Part shown: positions 9,206 to 18,544 of the stretch, in pieces
How positions within the stretch are numbered: the first letter of the stretch is position 1
How the letters are laid out: every line of letters begins with the position of its first letter
Position numbers and translations under genes: made by a program
Notes under the pieces: generated by a model
The model's database searches: none
What the model was told of the DNA's origin: nothing
Seen by the model: the letters and a program-made list of their open reading frames with translations, nothing else
DNA from: Chromatiales bacterium
GTDB lineage: Bacteria > Pseudomonadota > Gammaproteobacteria > Chromatiales > Chromatiaceae
Length of the DNA stretch: 64,000 nt
Reading direction: 5' to 3'
NCBI GenBank assembly: GCA_028280505.1
Contig: JANQLO010000048.1
Coordinates: 1-64,000 of the forward strand

Positions 9206-9832
9206 TCATTCCTCGCCGGCTTCTTCCTCATCGGCCTCCGCACCACCACCACGGGGTGTATGAATCGAAACGACCGCGGTATCGTGCTCGGCGATGTCGC
9301 CATGGCTCAATGCCAACAACGTCACCCCTTCCGGCAACTTCAGTTCCGACAGATGAATGATCTCGCCGACATTCATGGCGCCCATGTCCACCTCGATGAA
9401 CTCGGGCAGATCCTTGGCCGCGCAGATCACCTCGACGTCGGTAACGGTATGCGATATCTGGCCACCGGCCTTGACGCCGGGCGAAGTGCTTTCATTGATG
9501 AAGTGCAGCGGCACGTGCATTTTGATCCGATCGCTGTCGGCAACACGTAGCAGGTCCATATGAGTCACAAAAGGCTTGGCCGGATGGCGTTGCAAATCCT
9601 TCAACACGACCTTCTGCGCCTTGCCGTCGATTTTCACAGTCAGTATGTGAGAATAGAAGGCTTCGTGATCCAGATGCTGGATCAGCTCATTGTGTTTGGT
9701 AGCGAACATCTGCGGATCTTTGCCTCCGCCATAGATGATGCCCGGTACCATCCCCTGACGACGCAGGCGGCGGCTCGCACCCTTCCCCTGATCGTCACGG
9801 GACACGGCATCGATTTCGAAATTCTCTTGCAT
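9206..9832 (-). CDS. rplY: Ribosomal protein L25 / general stress protein Ctc
   Basis: The protein binds 5S rRNA in the large ribosomal subunit. From ATG 9832 it has 208 residues. An N-terminal L25 domain comes first ([18 protein letters not shown]). A C-terminal Ctc-type beta domain follows ([19 protein letters not shown]), and the tail is acidic ([10 protein letters not shown]). It is therefore the long two-domain form, not the short E. coli form. In-frame codons upstream to 10039 have no family similarity and were excluded. It lies between prs and pth on the same strand and is probably cotranscribed. Confidence 0.95.
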   Translation of the reverse strand: MQENFEIDAVSRDDQGKGASRRLRRQGMVPGIIYGGGKDPQMFATKHNELIQHLDHEAFYSHILTVKIDGKAQKVVLKDLQRHPAKPFVTHMDLLRVADSDRIKMHVPLHFINESTSPGVKAGGQISHTVTDVEVICAAKDLPEFIEVDMGAMNVGEIIHLSELKLPEGVTLLALSHGDIAEHDTAVVSIHTPRGGGAEADEEEAGEE

Positions 9833-9923
9833 GTCTCGTCTCTCTATAACGTTTAAAAAACACGTTTGACGCCCGCGACCAGGCCGAACAAACGTTATAC
9901 CCTTGGAGCTGGGCTCCTTAACG

Positions 9924-10877
9924 TCAGTCCACAAAGAGCGAACTGACCGATTCCTCATTATTGATCCGACGGATCGACTCGGCCAACAGACCGGCAATCG
10001 ACAACTGACGGATCTTGCTGCAATTGGCCGCCTCCTCACGCAGCGGGATGGTCGACGTTACCACCAACTCGTCCAGACTGGACGATTCGATATTGGTCAC
10101 CGCCGGACCCGACAACACCGCATGCGTACAGTAGGCGACAACCTTCGCCGCACCATGTTCCTTCAAAGCACCGGCCGCTTTGCACAACGTACCGGCCGTA
10201 TCGACCAGATCGTCGACCAGCACGCAGGAGCGACCCTCGACATCACCGATGATATTCATCACCTGTGCGACGTTCGTTTTCGGCCGTCGCTTGTCGATAA
10301 TCGCAAGATCCGCATCATCCAAGCGCTTGGCCAACGCCCGCGCCCGAACCACACCGCCGACATCCGGCGACACCACCATCAGATCCGGATACTTCTGGCG
10401 CCAGATATCGCCCAACAAGATCGGCGATGCATACACATTGTCGACCGGGATATCGAAGAATCCCTGGATCTGGTCTGCATGCAGATCCATGGTCAACACG
10501 CGGTCGGCTCCAGCCGTACCGATCATCTTCGCCGCCAGGCGAGCGGTTATCGGTACGCGTGCCGAGCGCGGCCGGCGATCCTGACGCGCATAACCGAAAT
10601 ACGGAATAACCGCGGTCACCCGGCGCACCGACGACCAACGCAGCGCATCGATCATCACCAACAACTCCATCAGATTGTCATTGGTCGGCTCGCAGGTCGG
10701 CTGCACCACGAACACATCGCGCCCGCGAACGTTCTCCTGGATCTCGACCATCGACTCGCCGTCGCTGAACTGGCCAACAGCGGCCTTGCCCAGTCGGATG
10801 TCGAGATAACTGGCGATATCCGCGGACAACTGCGGATTGGCGTTACCCGAAAAAACCATCATGCCGCTGGTGGACAC
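9924..10877 (-). CDS. prs: Ribose-phosphate pyrophosphokinase
   Basis: The enzyme makes phosphoribosyl pyrophosphate from ribose 5-phosphate and ATP, feeding purine, pyrimidine, histidine, tryptophan and NAD synthesis. The 317-residue product has the ATP-loop segment [19 protein letters not shown], the motif [16 protein letters not shown], and the PRPP-binding loop [13 protein letters not shown]. The start is GTG 10877, with GGGAG 6 nt upstream; an ATG five codons later is less well placed. It lies downstream of tRNA-Gln and the associated repeat, as in many gammaproteobacteria where tRNA-Gln is between ispE and prs. Confidence 0.97.
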   Translation of the reverse strand: MSTSGMMVFSGNANPQLSADIASYLDIRLGKAAVGQFSDGESMVEIQENVRGRDVFVVQPTCEPTNDNLMELLVMIDALRWSSVRRVTAVIPYFGYARQDRRPRSARVPITARLAAKMIGTAGADRVLTMDLHADQIQGFFDIPVDNVYASPILLGDIWRQKYPDLMVVSPDVGGVVRARALAKRLDDADLAIIDKRRPKTNVAQVMNIIGDVEGRSCVLVDDLVDTAGTLCKAAGALKEHGAAKVVAYCTHAVLSGPAVTNIESSSLDELVVTSTIPLREEAANCSKIRQLSIAGLLAESIRRINNEESVSSLFVD

Positions 10878-10976
10878 TAGAGGCTCCCGTTATCTACGGC
10901 GAAAAAAAGCGGCCTTTCGGCAACCTTCCCAACAACAAACTCGCCCGCAAGCGAGCGATCGTAACAATTTATCTAT

Positions 10977-11175
10977 CCGCTTCGCGGCCATCCAAATATG
11001 GCTGGGGCGGTAGGATTACTCGGGCTTCGCCCTCGCCCTTCGGGCCGCCGCGCCGAGCGCGACGTTCTTGGCGCTTCGCGCCTGCGTCGAACCTTTCGGT
11101 TCGCCTCCTACGCCAATCACCTTTCGGTGCATGACCGCTTCGCGGCCATCCAAATATGGCTGGGGCGGTAGGATT
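10977..11175 (-). repeat. rtT-like duplication of the tRNA-Gln 3' end and trailer
   Basis: Positions 11135-11175 and 10977-11017 are identical over 41 nt, offset by 158 nt. The unit is the last 19 nt of tRNA-Gln (11157-11175, AATCCTACCGCCCCAGCCA on the tRNA strand) plus 22 nt of trailer. The breakpoint is the same T-loop position as in the tRNA-Tyr repeat. The distal copy has no D-arm or anticodon arm, so it is not a tRNA gene. Confidence 0.87.
11018..11134 (-). ncRNA. Candidate structured RNA spacer between tRNA-Gln 3'-end copies
   Basis: Hairpins in plus coordinates are 11022-11025/11029-11032, 11035-11038/11042-11045, 11047-11053/11057-11063, 11070-11074/11078-11082 and 11089-11093/11098-11102. 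Order and spacing match the tRNA-Tyr spacer. In the third stem a T-A pair at the Tyr locus is C-G here, and another pair becomes G-U only if the minus strand is the RNA. The first stem differs in sequence but remains paired. This supports a conserved RNA fold in the tRNA sense. Confidence 0.5.
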
Positions 11176-11232
11176 CGAACCTACGAGTGCCGGAGTCAAA
11201 GTCCGGTGCCTTAACCGCTTGGCCACGCCCCA
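11157..11232 (-). tRNA. tRNA-Gln (TTG)
   Basis: The reverse strand reads TGGGGCGTGGCCAAGCGG at the 5' end and CGCCCCAGCCA at the 3' end. The anticodon stem CCGGA/TCCGG encloses CTTTGAC with anticodon TTG. The U1-A72 acceptor pair and encoded CCA are typical of gammaproteobacterial tRNA-Gln. It lies between ispE and prs. Confidence 0.97.
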
Positions 11233-11244
11233 AAAAACACTGTT

Positions 11245-12087
11245 TCATCCGCCGTGCAAAACATCGAGCAGCGGCGACCGATTCATCCCCTTAACCACCC
11301 AAGCATTACCCGGCGGCTGTTGCGAAAGCAGACTTTCCGCCTCCTCTCGCCCGTTACAGGGGGCAAAAATACAAGCCCCGGTGCCGGTTAGCTGTGCATC
11401 CGCGCGCGCTAAAAGCCAATCGAACGCATGCGCAACCTCGGGATAACGCTCGCGGACCACCGCGAGGCAGTCATTACCCCGCTCCCCGGCGAGAAAGTCG
11501 CGTATTGTGATTCTGCGAGAATTCCTTGTCAATTCCGGTTCTTGGAACACTTTCCCGGTATCGACTTTGGCCAATGGGGCCAGCAGAAAATAATAGGGGG
11601 CCGGCGGTTCACAATCGCTGAATTCGTCGCCGACACCTTCGGCCCAGGCCGCATGACCATGAATAAAAATCGGCACGTCGGCCCCAAGCTGTCGCCCCAG
11701 GTCGCCCAATTCCGATTCATTCAATCCGCAACCCCACAAACGATTGAGCGCGATGAGAGTGGTCGCGGCATCGGAGCTGCCGCCGCCAAGACCGCCCCCC
11801 ATGGGAATCCGCTTATCCAGACGAATATCGACGCCCATGCCAAGCCCGGTAACACCTTGCAACAATCGGGCGGCCCGAACCGTGAGATCGTCATCAGGCG
11901 AAACGCCGTCCAGCGTCCCGACCCGACATACCTTGCCGTCCGAGCGAACATCGAAAGCAAGATAATCACACAGATCGATGAACTGGAAGACGGTTTGCAG
12001 CAAATGATAACCGTCGGTCCGCCGACCGACGATCCGCAACATCAAATTCAGCTTGGCCGGCGCCGGCCAAGCCGGTAGGTCGATCAT
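11245..12087 (-). CDS. ispE: 4-diphosphocytidyl-2-C-methyl-D-erythritol kinase
   Basis: A GHMP-family kinase that phosphorylates CDP-methylerythritol in the non-mevalonate isoprenoid pathway. The 280-residue product begins with WPAPAKLNLMLRIVGRRTDG and carries the ATP-binding loop PMGGGLGGGSSDAATTLIAL. Length and motifs are normal. Its start overlaps the stop of the upstream TPR lipoprotein by 4 bp, so the two are translationally coupled. In related bacteria lolB often lies between these two genes; it is missing here. Confidence 0.96.
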   Translation of the reverse strand: MIDLPAWPAPAKLNLMLRIVGRRTDGYHLLQTVFQFIDLCDYLAFDVRSDGKVCRVGTLDGVSPDDDLTVRAARLLQGVTGLGMGVDIRLDKRIPMGGGLGGGSSDAATTLIALNRLWGCGLNESELGDLGRQLGADVPIFIHGHAAWAEGVGDEFSDCEPPAPYYFLLAPLAKVDTGKVFQEPELTRNSRRITIRDFLAGERGNDCLAVVRERYPEVAHAFDWLLARADAQLTGTGACIFAPCNGREEAESLLSQQPPGNAWVVKGMNRSPLLDVLHGG

Positions 12088-13820
12088 TCGACGTCGACCT
12101 GCAGGCGTTCAATCACCGCCTGGATCTTGTCGCTGCCGGGCGTGTGCAACAAAGCCTCACGCCATACCGCGCGGGCATCGTCTTGTTGACCGCTGACCCA
12201 CAACACCTCGCCAAGATGAGCCGCAATCTCGTCGTCTTGAGTCAAGGCAAGTGCCTTGCGTAAATACTTGGCCGCGCCGGCCAAATCGCCTTGACGGTAG
12301 AGCACCCACCCCATGCTGTCGAGGATCGCCGGACTGTCCGGCTTCAGCTTCAATGCCCGGGCGATATAGGTCAGGGCCTCATCCAGACGTTCGTTGCGAT
12401 CGGCCAGCGTGTAGCCCAGCGCATTCAGCGAGTCGGCGTGATCGGGGTCCTGGTCAAGGATCTCCCTGAGTTCACGCTCCATGCCCGCAAAATCGTCGAG
12501 TTCGAAAAAATAAAGCGCCCGGTTGTATCGCAGGTCGTGATTATCGGGAAAAGCATCGATTGCAGCCTGATAAAGCGCCAATGCCTCATTACGTTCGCCA
12601 TGCTGCTGAACCAAATGGGTCTCGCTAATGTAGAGATCGGCAGCACGTCCCGGGTTGGCGATACGGGCCTCGCGGAGCTTTTCTCTCGCTTCGTTTAACC
12701 GTCCGGTTCTGCCGTATATCCGAGCGAGACGCATGGTTGCGTCGATCTTCAACTCGCCTCTGCTGACCGTACGGTAAAGGCCGATCGCCAGTTCGTCGTT
12801 ACCGTCGCTCTCCTCGATTTGCGCGAGATAGTAACTGGCTTCATCACGACGCTCCCGGGTGCCGCGTAAGGCCTGCCACAACGGACGGGCCTCCCCCCAT
12901 TGCTCTTGTTGGGTAGCGAGCATCGCGAAGCCGAAAGTGATTTCCTGGTCGTCGGGCGCCAGCGCGTGCAGCGCACGGAACTGCTCTAACGCCCGCGGAT
13001 AATCGCCGGCATCCACCAGCTGGCGCGAGTAGGTGGTCCGCAACAACACGCTGTCCGGATAACGCGCGACACTGTCATCGAGCAAGGCCAAGGCTTCGTC
13101 ACGCCGGTTCTGCGCCGATAGCACGCGCGAAAGCAGCACCCTGGCGCGTTCCCAAGTCGGCTCTTGCTCGATTACCTTACGCAAGCGAGTTTCGGCCTGA
13201 TCGAAACGACGATGCGCGGTTTCCAGCACGGCAACGGCGTAGAGCGCCCGCACATCACTCGGATGGCGTTCGTAAAGCCCCCTTAGCAACTGCTCGGCAC
13301 CGGCGTGATCGCGTTCTGCACTCAGCGCACTGGCCGCCTGGAGAAAACCATCGGTACCACGGGCATTGGCTATCTTGACCAGGGCATCGAGCTGCCGGCC
13401 GGCGTCGCCGGGCTGCTCATTGCGCAGGAAGAGCACGGCGGCAAGCTGACGCGCAGTCATGTCGTTCGGGGCCAATTCGACCCAGCGCCGTACCGCGGCC
13501 AATCCCGACTGGTAGTCCTTGAGATGTAAGGCGATCCGCGTGGCGCGCTCAGCGGCATAGGCATCACGTGCCAGGATGGCCGCATGCTGATAATGCGTCT
13601 GCGCCAGCCTCAGTTCGCCGCGATGGGCAGCGATCTCGCCGACCAGATAGCTGTACACCAGATCCTCATCGAGCTCACGCCGCAGCGTTTCCGGCTCGGG
13701 GAACGGCAACGCCACCGCCTGTTCGGCGCCTGCTGCGTCCTGCGCTTTCTGCTTGTTGGTTTGACAGCCCTGGGTGGCAAGCAGTAGCACCACGACCAGA
13801 CCGTACGTCAGCTTTTTCAC
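12084..13820 (-). CDS. Tetratricopeptide-repeat lipoprotein
   Basis: The 578-residue product starts (GTG 13820) with MKKLTYGLVVVLLLATQGC, a lipoprotein signal with lipobox ATQGC, so it is likely membrane anchored in the periplasm. The rest is almost entirely helical repeats of TPR type, for example ALNALGYTLADRNERLDEAL and ILDSMGWVLYRQGDLAGAAK near the C-terminus. The TPR superhelix is a protein-interaction scaffold; the partners are unknown. TPR proteins in this position, upstream of lolB/ispE and divergent from hemA, are common in gammaproteobacteria. No clear Shine-Dalgarno is seen. Confidence 0.85.
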   Translation of the reverse strand: MKKLTYGLVVVLLLATQGCQTNKQKAQDAAGAEQAVALPFPEPETLRRELDEDLVYSYLVGEIAAHRGELRLAQTHYQHAAILARDAYAAERATRIALHLKDYQSGLAAVRRWVELAPNDMTARQLAAVLFLRNEQPGDAGRQLDALVKIANARGTDGFLQAASALSAERDHAGAEQLLRGLYERHPSDVRALYAVAVLETAHRRFDQAETRLRKVIEQEPTWERARVLLSRVLSAQNRRDEALALLDDSVARYPDSVLLRTTYSRQLVDAGDYPRALEQFRALHALAPDDQEITFGFAMLATQQEQWGEARPLWQALRGTRERRDEASYYLAQIEESDGNDELAIGLYRTVSRGELKIDATMRLARIYGRTGRLNEAREKLREARIANPGRAADLYISETHLVQQHGERNEALALYQAAIDAFPDNHDLRYNRALYFFELDDFAGMERELREILDQDPDHADSLNALGYTLADRNERLDEALTYIARALKLKPDSPAILDSMGWVLYRQGDLAGAAKYLRKALALTQDDEIAAHLGEVLWVSGQQDDARAVWREALLHTPGSDKIQAVIERLQVDVE

Positions 13821-13961
13821 AATAATTAAGAGAGTAACGGATCGGCAGCCTCACGCAAATCATCGGCCGTTTGGGGCAGTCCCTGAAATCGCACCGCGGA
13901 CTTGCATTCAACCCTTTGATATCACAAAATTTATAACCCAGATTAGCGCGACCTCGGCAAT

Positions 13962-15233
13962 ATGACGCTGCTTGCCATCGGACTCAACCACACGACCGCG
14001 CCGGTCAATATCCGCGAACGCATCACGTTCGGACCGGATATCGTGGTCGCCGCCCTGCGCGGCCTGACCGACATCCAGGGCGTGCACGAGGCGGTCATTC
14101 TCTCGACCTGCAATCGCACCGAGCTGTACTGTCATGCCGATCTCGACGCCCAAGAGTTGACCCGCGATTGGCTTGCCGGGTTCCATGGCCTCGCCGTCGA
14201 AGACATCGCGCCCTATCTTTATGTCCACCGGGAACGCGAGGTAATCAAACACCTGCTTTCGGTGTCCTGTGGACTCGATTCGCTGGTACTGGGCGAACCG
14301 CAGATTCTCGGTCAGGTTAAAAGCGCATTCCAAATTTCCAAAGACGCTGGCCGGGTAGGAAAAATGCTCACCCGGCTGTTTCAACACGCCTTTTCCACCG
14401 CCAAGCAGGTACGCACCGATACCGCAATCGGCGACAGCCCGGTATCCGTCGCCTTTGCAGCGGTGAGTCTGGCGCGGCAGATATTCGCCGACCTCTCACA
14501 ACAGACCGCGATGTTGATCGGTGCCGGCGAAACCATCGAACTTGCCGCCCGCCATCTGGCGCAAAACGGTGTTGGACGTATCATCGTCGCCAATCGGACG
14601 ATTGCTCGAGCGCAGGAGCTGGCGCAACAGTTCAATGCCTATGCGATCAGCCTCACCGAGATCCCCGCTCACCTGGCCGAGGCTGATATCGTCATCGCCT
14701 CGACCGCCAGTCCGGTGCCCATTCTCGGCAAGGGCACGGTCGAAAGCGCGTTGAAAAAACGTCGCCACCAACCGATTTTCATGGTCGACATCGCCGTGCC
14801 ACGCGATATCGAGGCCGAAGTTTCCGATCTCGAAGACATTTATCTCTACACCGTCGACGACCTGGACGAGGTTATCCAAGGGAACCTGCGCTCACGCCAA
14901 GAGGCCGCCGAGCAGGCTGGCGAGATCATTCAGTTCCAGGTCGAAGAGTTTCTCGCCTGGATGCGCTCGCTCGACGCAGTCGGCCTCATCCAGGGCTACC
15001 GCCAGCAGGCCGGAGAAATCCGCGACCAAGTGCTGAACAAGGCCGTCCGCATGCTCGAGGCCGGCAAGCCGCCTGAAGAGGCACTCAACTATCTCGCCCA
15101 GACATTGACCAACAAACTGCTTCACACCCCCAGCGCGCAGATGCGCGAGGCCAGCAGCAACGGCCAGCACGAACTGCTCGAAGCGGCCGACGCGCTTTTC
15201 CAGCTCGGCCACCGTAAGCGCAGCAAACATTAG
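13962..15233 (+). CDS. hemA: Glutamyl-tRNA reductase
   Basis: The first enzyme of the C5 tetrapyrrole pathway reduces glutamyl-tRNA to glutamate-1-semialdehyde with NADPH, feeding haem, sirohaem and cobalamin. The 423-residue product starts MTLLAIGLNHTTAPVNIRER and has the catalytic cysteine in ILSTCNRTELYC near residue 50. SCGLDSLVLGEPQILGQVK, a Rossmann domain (MLIGAGETIELAARHL) and a helical dimerisation tail follow. A possible promoter, TTGATA-17-CAGATT (13916-13944), lies 17 nt before the start but is weak. It is divergent from the TPR lipoprotein and followed by prfA. Confidence 0.97.
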   Translation: MTLLAIGLNHTTAPVNIRERITFGPDIVVAALRGLTDIQGVHEAVILSTCNRTELYCHADLDAQELTRDWLAGFHGLAVEDIAPYLYVHREREVIKHLLSVSCGLDSLVLGEPQILGQVKSAFQISKDAGRVGKMLTRLFQHAFSTAKQVRTDTAIGDSPVSVAFAAVSLARQIFADLSQQTAMLIGAGETIELAARHLAQNGVGRIIVANRTIARAQELAQQFNAYAISLTEIPAHLAEADIVIASTASPVPILGKGTVESALKKRRHQPIFMVDIAVPRDIEAEVSDLEDIYLYTVDDLDEVIQGNLRSRQEAAEQAGEIIQFQVEEFLAWMRSLDAVGLIQGYRQQAGEIRDQVLNKAVRMLEAGKPPEEALNYLAQTLTNKLLHTPSAQMREASSNGQHELLEAADALFQLGHRKRSKH

Positions 15234-15316
15234 CGTCCCTTCGCACAGGCCGGCATCTACAGGCTCGGCATCTATGTTTATCCTTAAAATGATCCGGCAT
15301 CGCCGGCGCACGACCG

Positions 15317-16396
15317 ATGAAAACCAGCATCCGCAACAAACTCGAACACATCAGCGAACGCTATCAGGAAATCACCGCTCTGCTGGCCGATCCCGACATC
15401 CAGGCCGACGCCAACCGCTTTCGTGAGCTCAGCCGCGAATATGCGCAAGTCGAACCGGTCAGCATCTGCTACCAACGTTATGTCGACGCCGAGACCGAAC
15501 TACGGCAGGCCGAGGAAATGCTGGCCGACCCCGAGATGGCCGAACTCGCCGCCGATGCCCGCGACGAGGCGCAACATCTAATCGACGAACTGGCGCCCGA
15601 ACTACGACATCTGCTACTCCCGCAGGATCCTAACGACCAGCGCAATGTTTATCTCGAGGTACGCGCGGGCACCGGCGGGGCCGAAGCCGCGCTATTCGCC
15701 GGTGACCTGCTGCGGATGTATCTGCGCTATGCCGAGCAACACCGTTGGAAGACCGAGATGGTCAACACCAGTGACGGCGAGCACGGCGGGTACAAAGAGG
15801 TTGTCATCAGAGTCATCGGCCAGGGTGTGTATTCACGCCTCAAATTCGAATCCGGCGCCCACAGAGTGCAACGCGTACCCGAAACCGAATCCCAAGGACG
15901 CATCCACACCTCGGCCTGCACGGTTGCCATCCTGCCGGAGGCCGAGGCGGTCGACGAATTCGATATCAACCCGAACGATCTGCGGATCGATACCTTTCGC
16001 TCGTCCGGTGCCGGCGGTCAGCATGTCAACACCACGGATTCGGCGGTGCGCATCACGCACTTGCCGAGCGGCGTCGTGGTCGAATGCCAGGACGAACGTT
16101 CACAACACAAAAACAAGGCGCGTGCGATGTCGCTGCTTCAGGCCCGGTTACTCGCCGCGGCCCAGGCCAGCGCGGCTGCCAGCCGCGCCGAGGACCGTCG
16201 CCTGCAGGTCGGCAGCGGCGACCGTTCCGAGCGCATCCGTACCTACAACTTTCCGCAGAACCGCGTCACCGACCACCGGATCAACCTGACCTTGTACAAA
16301 CTCGACGAGGTCATGCAGGGCGGGCTCGACCAGGTAATCGATCCACTCCATCACGAGCATCAAGCCGAACAGCTGGCCACCCTGGGCGACGAATGA
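15317..16396 (+). CDS. prfA: Peptide chain release factor 1
   Basis: The factor recognises UAA and UAG stop codons and triggers peptide release. The 359-residue product has the catalytic loop [20 protein letters not shown] with the GGQ motif, preceded by the codon-recognition domain around [20 protein letters not shown]. Length matches the family. It overlaps prmC by 4 bp (ATGA), the enzyme that methylates the glutamine of the GGQ motif, so factor and modifier are made together. Confidence 0.97.
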   Translation: MKTSIRNKLEHISERYQEITALLADPDIQADANRFRELSREYAQVEPVSICYQRYVDAETELRQAEEMLADPEMAELAADARDEAQHLIDELAPELRHLLLPQDPNDQRNVYLEVRAGTGGAEAALFAGDLLRMYLRYAEQHRWKTEMVNTSDGEHGGYKEVVIRVIGQGVYSRLKFESGAHRVQRVPETESQGRIHTSACTVAILPEAEAVDEFDINPNDLRIDTFRSSGAGGQHVNTTDSAVRITHLPSGVVVECQDERSQHKNKARAMSLLQARLLAAAQASAAASRAEDRRLQVGSGDRSERIRTYNFPQNRVTDHRINLTLYKLDEVMQGGLDQVIDPLHHEHQAEQLATLGDE

Positions 16397-17256
16397 GCCC
16401 CACACCGGACATTCGCACGCTGCTCGAAAGGGCGCGAACGGATCTCGCTTCACGGAGTGACGCACCGTTATTGGATGCCCAAGTACTGCTGGCACATACC
16501 CTCGGTCGAGAACTCAGCTGGCTTTATGCCCATCCCGAATACCACCCGGATACCGCGCAATGCAACGATTTCGACAACTTGGTGGCAAGGCGGCGCGACG
16601 GCGAACCGGTCGCGCATTTGACCGGCCGACGCGAATTCTGGTCGCTACCGCTGGCGGTCGACGCCAGCACTCTGGTGCCACGACCAGAGACCGAGCACCT
16701 CGTCGAGGCCGTCTTGGCGCTCGAACTGCCGAACGATGCCAAAGTGCTGGACCTCGGCTGCGGCAGCGGCGCCATCGCCCTGGCTCTCGCCTGCGAACGC
16801 CCCATGTGGATGGTCACCGCTACGGATCGTTCGACTATGGCGCTCAATCTCGCACGCCGAAACGCCGAAACGCTGGATCTGGCGCACATTCGATTCATCG
16901 CAGGCTGTTGGTACGAACCCTTGCCACCCGATGAACGCTTTGATCTTATCGTCAGCAATCCGCCCTATATCGCCACGACCGACCCACACCTCGAACAAAG
17001 CGATCTCCGTTTCGAACCCCGCAGCGCACTTGTTTCCGGCGAAGACGGTCTCGACGACATTCGAATCATCATCGATGGTGCATCGGCCCATTTGGCGCCG
17101 GATGGCTGGCTGTGGCTGGAGCACGGCTATGACCAAGGCGAACAGGTTGCCGAATTGTTACAGCGCGCCGGCTACGATTGCACTTCCTATCGGCGCGACC
17201 TGGCCGGCCATGTACGCTGCACCGGCGGTCGCGGACCAGATTTGTCCGACGTCTAA
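16393..17256 (+). CDS. prmC: Release factor glutamine methyltransferase
   Basis: The enzyme transfers a methyl group from S-adenosylmethionine to the GGQ glutamine of release factors RF1 and RF2. The start is ATG 16393, overlapping the prfA stop; the longer upstream open frame lies inside prfA and was rejected. The 287-residue product has a helical N-terminal factor-binding domain, the SAM motif [16 protein letters not shown], and the catalytic motif SNPPYIA. All are typical for PrmC. Confidence 0.96.
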   Translation: MSPTPDIRTLLERARTDLASRSDAPLLDAQVLLAHTLGRELSWLYAHPEYHPDTAQCNDFDNLVARRRDGEPVAHLTGRREFWSLPLAVDASTLVPRPETEHLVEAVLALELPNDAKVLDLGCGSGAIALALACERPMWMVTATDRSTMALNLARRNAETLDLAHIRFIAGCWYEPLPPDERFDLIVSNPPYIATTDPHLEQSDLRFEPRSALVSGEDGLDDIRIIIDGASAHLAPDGWLWLEHGYDQGEQVAELLQRAGYDCTSYRRDLAGHVRCTGGRGPDLSDV

Positions 17257-17310
17257 ACTCCGGGTTAACCCCCTTGACCCGCGTGGGCTTTTGGGCCCAG
17301 CATTAGCGCC

Positions 17311-17721
17311 ATGGACGATCTGGCCGAAGACCTCATCAAGGAACGCGAGATCTCGTTCTGCACGCTACACCCCGATCCCGACCAGGCGGGGTCGGCAGCC
17401 GCGTTGTTGCTCGAACTCGACGGCGTTCACCGCGTCGAGGTGATCGACGCAGGTACCCTGCAGATCCGCTATCATCTGCTGGTGATCTGTCTCATCGACA
17501 TCGAAGAGATGTTGGAACACAACGGCTTTCACATCGACAACGGCCTGATGAACAAGGTCCGTCGCGCCCTTTTCCACTACACCGAAGAAACCCAGCGCGC
17601 CAACCTCGGTTGCGCACGCGGCGAGGCCAACTGTACCCAGAAGGTCTTCGTCAATCGCTATCGCAACCGTGAGCACGGCTGCCAGGACGATCGTCCCGAG
17701 CATTGGCGACGCTATCTCTGA
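17311..17721 (+). CDS. Small conserved-looking protein with C-terminal cysteines, unknown function
   Basis: No family was recognised in this 136-residue protein. It has no signal peptide or membrane segment. The middle part (GVHRVEVIDAGTLQIRYHLL) could form a small ferredoxin-like alpha/beta fold. The C-terminal third contains three cysteines in the pattern C-x6-C-x15-C (GCARGEANCTQKVFV then HGCQDD), close to many basic and aromatic residues, which could bind a metal. It lies between prmC and moeB on the same strand. Codon use looks like that of its neighbours, so it is probably a real gene. Confidence 0.65.
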   Translation: MDDLAEDLIKEREISFCTLHPDPDQAGSAAALLLELDGVHRVEVIDAGTLQIRYHLLVICLIDIEEMLEHNGFHIDNGLMNKVRRALFHYTEETQRANLGCARGEANCTQKVFVNRYRNREHGCQDDRPEHWRRYL

Positions 17722-17800
17722 TCGTCGGCCTTAACCCGACTGTTTGCATCAGCGCCTCCCGCCCGGGAAAATCGACGACCGCTCTTGTCTGCTCGACTGA

Positions 17801-18544
17801 ATGATGGATGACGAAGACCTGCTGCGTTACAGCCGCCAAATCATGCTGCCGGAGATCGGCATCGAGGGACAGCAACGGCTGCGCGATGCGAGAGTCCTGA
17901 TCGTCGGGCTCGGCGGGCTGGGTTCACCGGCCGCGATGTATTTGGCGACGGCCGGCGTGGGCACGCTGGAACTGGTCGACCACGATCAAGTCGATCTCAG
18001 CAATCTGCAACGCCAGATCCTGCATACCGGCGAGCGCATCGGCGAAGCCAAAACCTCATCGGCAGCCAAGACGCTCACGTCGCTCAACCCCGAAGTCAAC
18101 CTTATCCTGGTCGATCGACATCTGGACGGTGATGCATTGACCAACGCCGTTGCGGCAGCGGACCTGGTACTCGATTGCAGCGACAACTTCGACACCCGCT
18201 TCGCGATCAATCTGGCTTGCCAACAATCGTGCACCCCGCTGGTATCCGGTGCCGCAATCCGCTGGGACGGCCAGGTCGCGGTGTTCGACCCGCGAAGCGA
18301 CGGCCCGTGCTACCGGTGTCTCTATCCCGAAGACGGCGAAGAGGACCTGCGTTGCAGCGAAAACGGCGTGGTTGCACCCTTGGTCGGCATCATCGGCGCC
18401 ATGCAGGCATTGGAAGCCATCAAACTACTGTGCCGCACGGGCGAAACGCTCAGTGGCCGCCTACTGGTGTTTGACGCCTTACGTATGCAATGGCGCGAAC
18501 TGCGTCTACGGCACGACCCGGCCTGCCCGGTTTGTGGCGCATGA
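17801..18544 (+). CDS. moeB: MoeB/ThiF family adenylyltransferase
   Basis: The enzyme activates the C-terminal glycine of a ubiquitin-like sulfur carrier (MoaD or ThiS) by adenylation, for molybdopterin or thiamine synthesis. The 247-residue product opens with LLRYSRQIMLPEIGIEGQQR and has the nucleotide loop VLIVGLGGLGSPAAMYLATA. The zinc site is CYRC near residue 170 and CPVC at the C-terminus. The order of motifs and lack of a rhodanese domain fit MoeB. ThiF cannot be excluded because no moa or thi gene is adjacent. A second ATG follows at 17804. Confidence 0.88.
   Translation: MMDDEDLLRYSRQIMLPEIGIEGQQRLRDARVLIVGLGGLGSPAAMYLATAGVGTLELVDHDQVDLSNLQRQILHTGERIGEAKTSSAAKTLTSLNPEVNLILVDRHLDGDALTNAVAAADLVLDCSDNFDTRFAINLACQQSCTPLVSGAAIRWDGQVAVFDPRSDGPCYRCLYPEDGEEDLRCSENGVVAPLVGIIGAMQALEAIKLLCRTGETLSGRLLVFDALRMQWRELRLRHDPACPVCGA

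Noticed and set aside
9903-10880. 325-codon plus-strand open frame
   Set aside because: Antisense to prs over its entire length, with shadow composition.
10969-11226. 85-codon minus-strand open frame
   Set aside because: It covers tRNA-Gln and the structured repeat; the apparent protein repeats because the DNA does.
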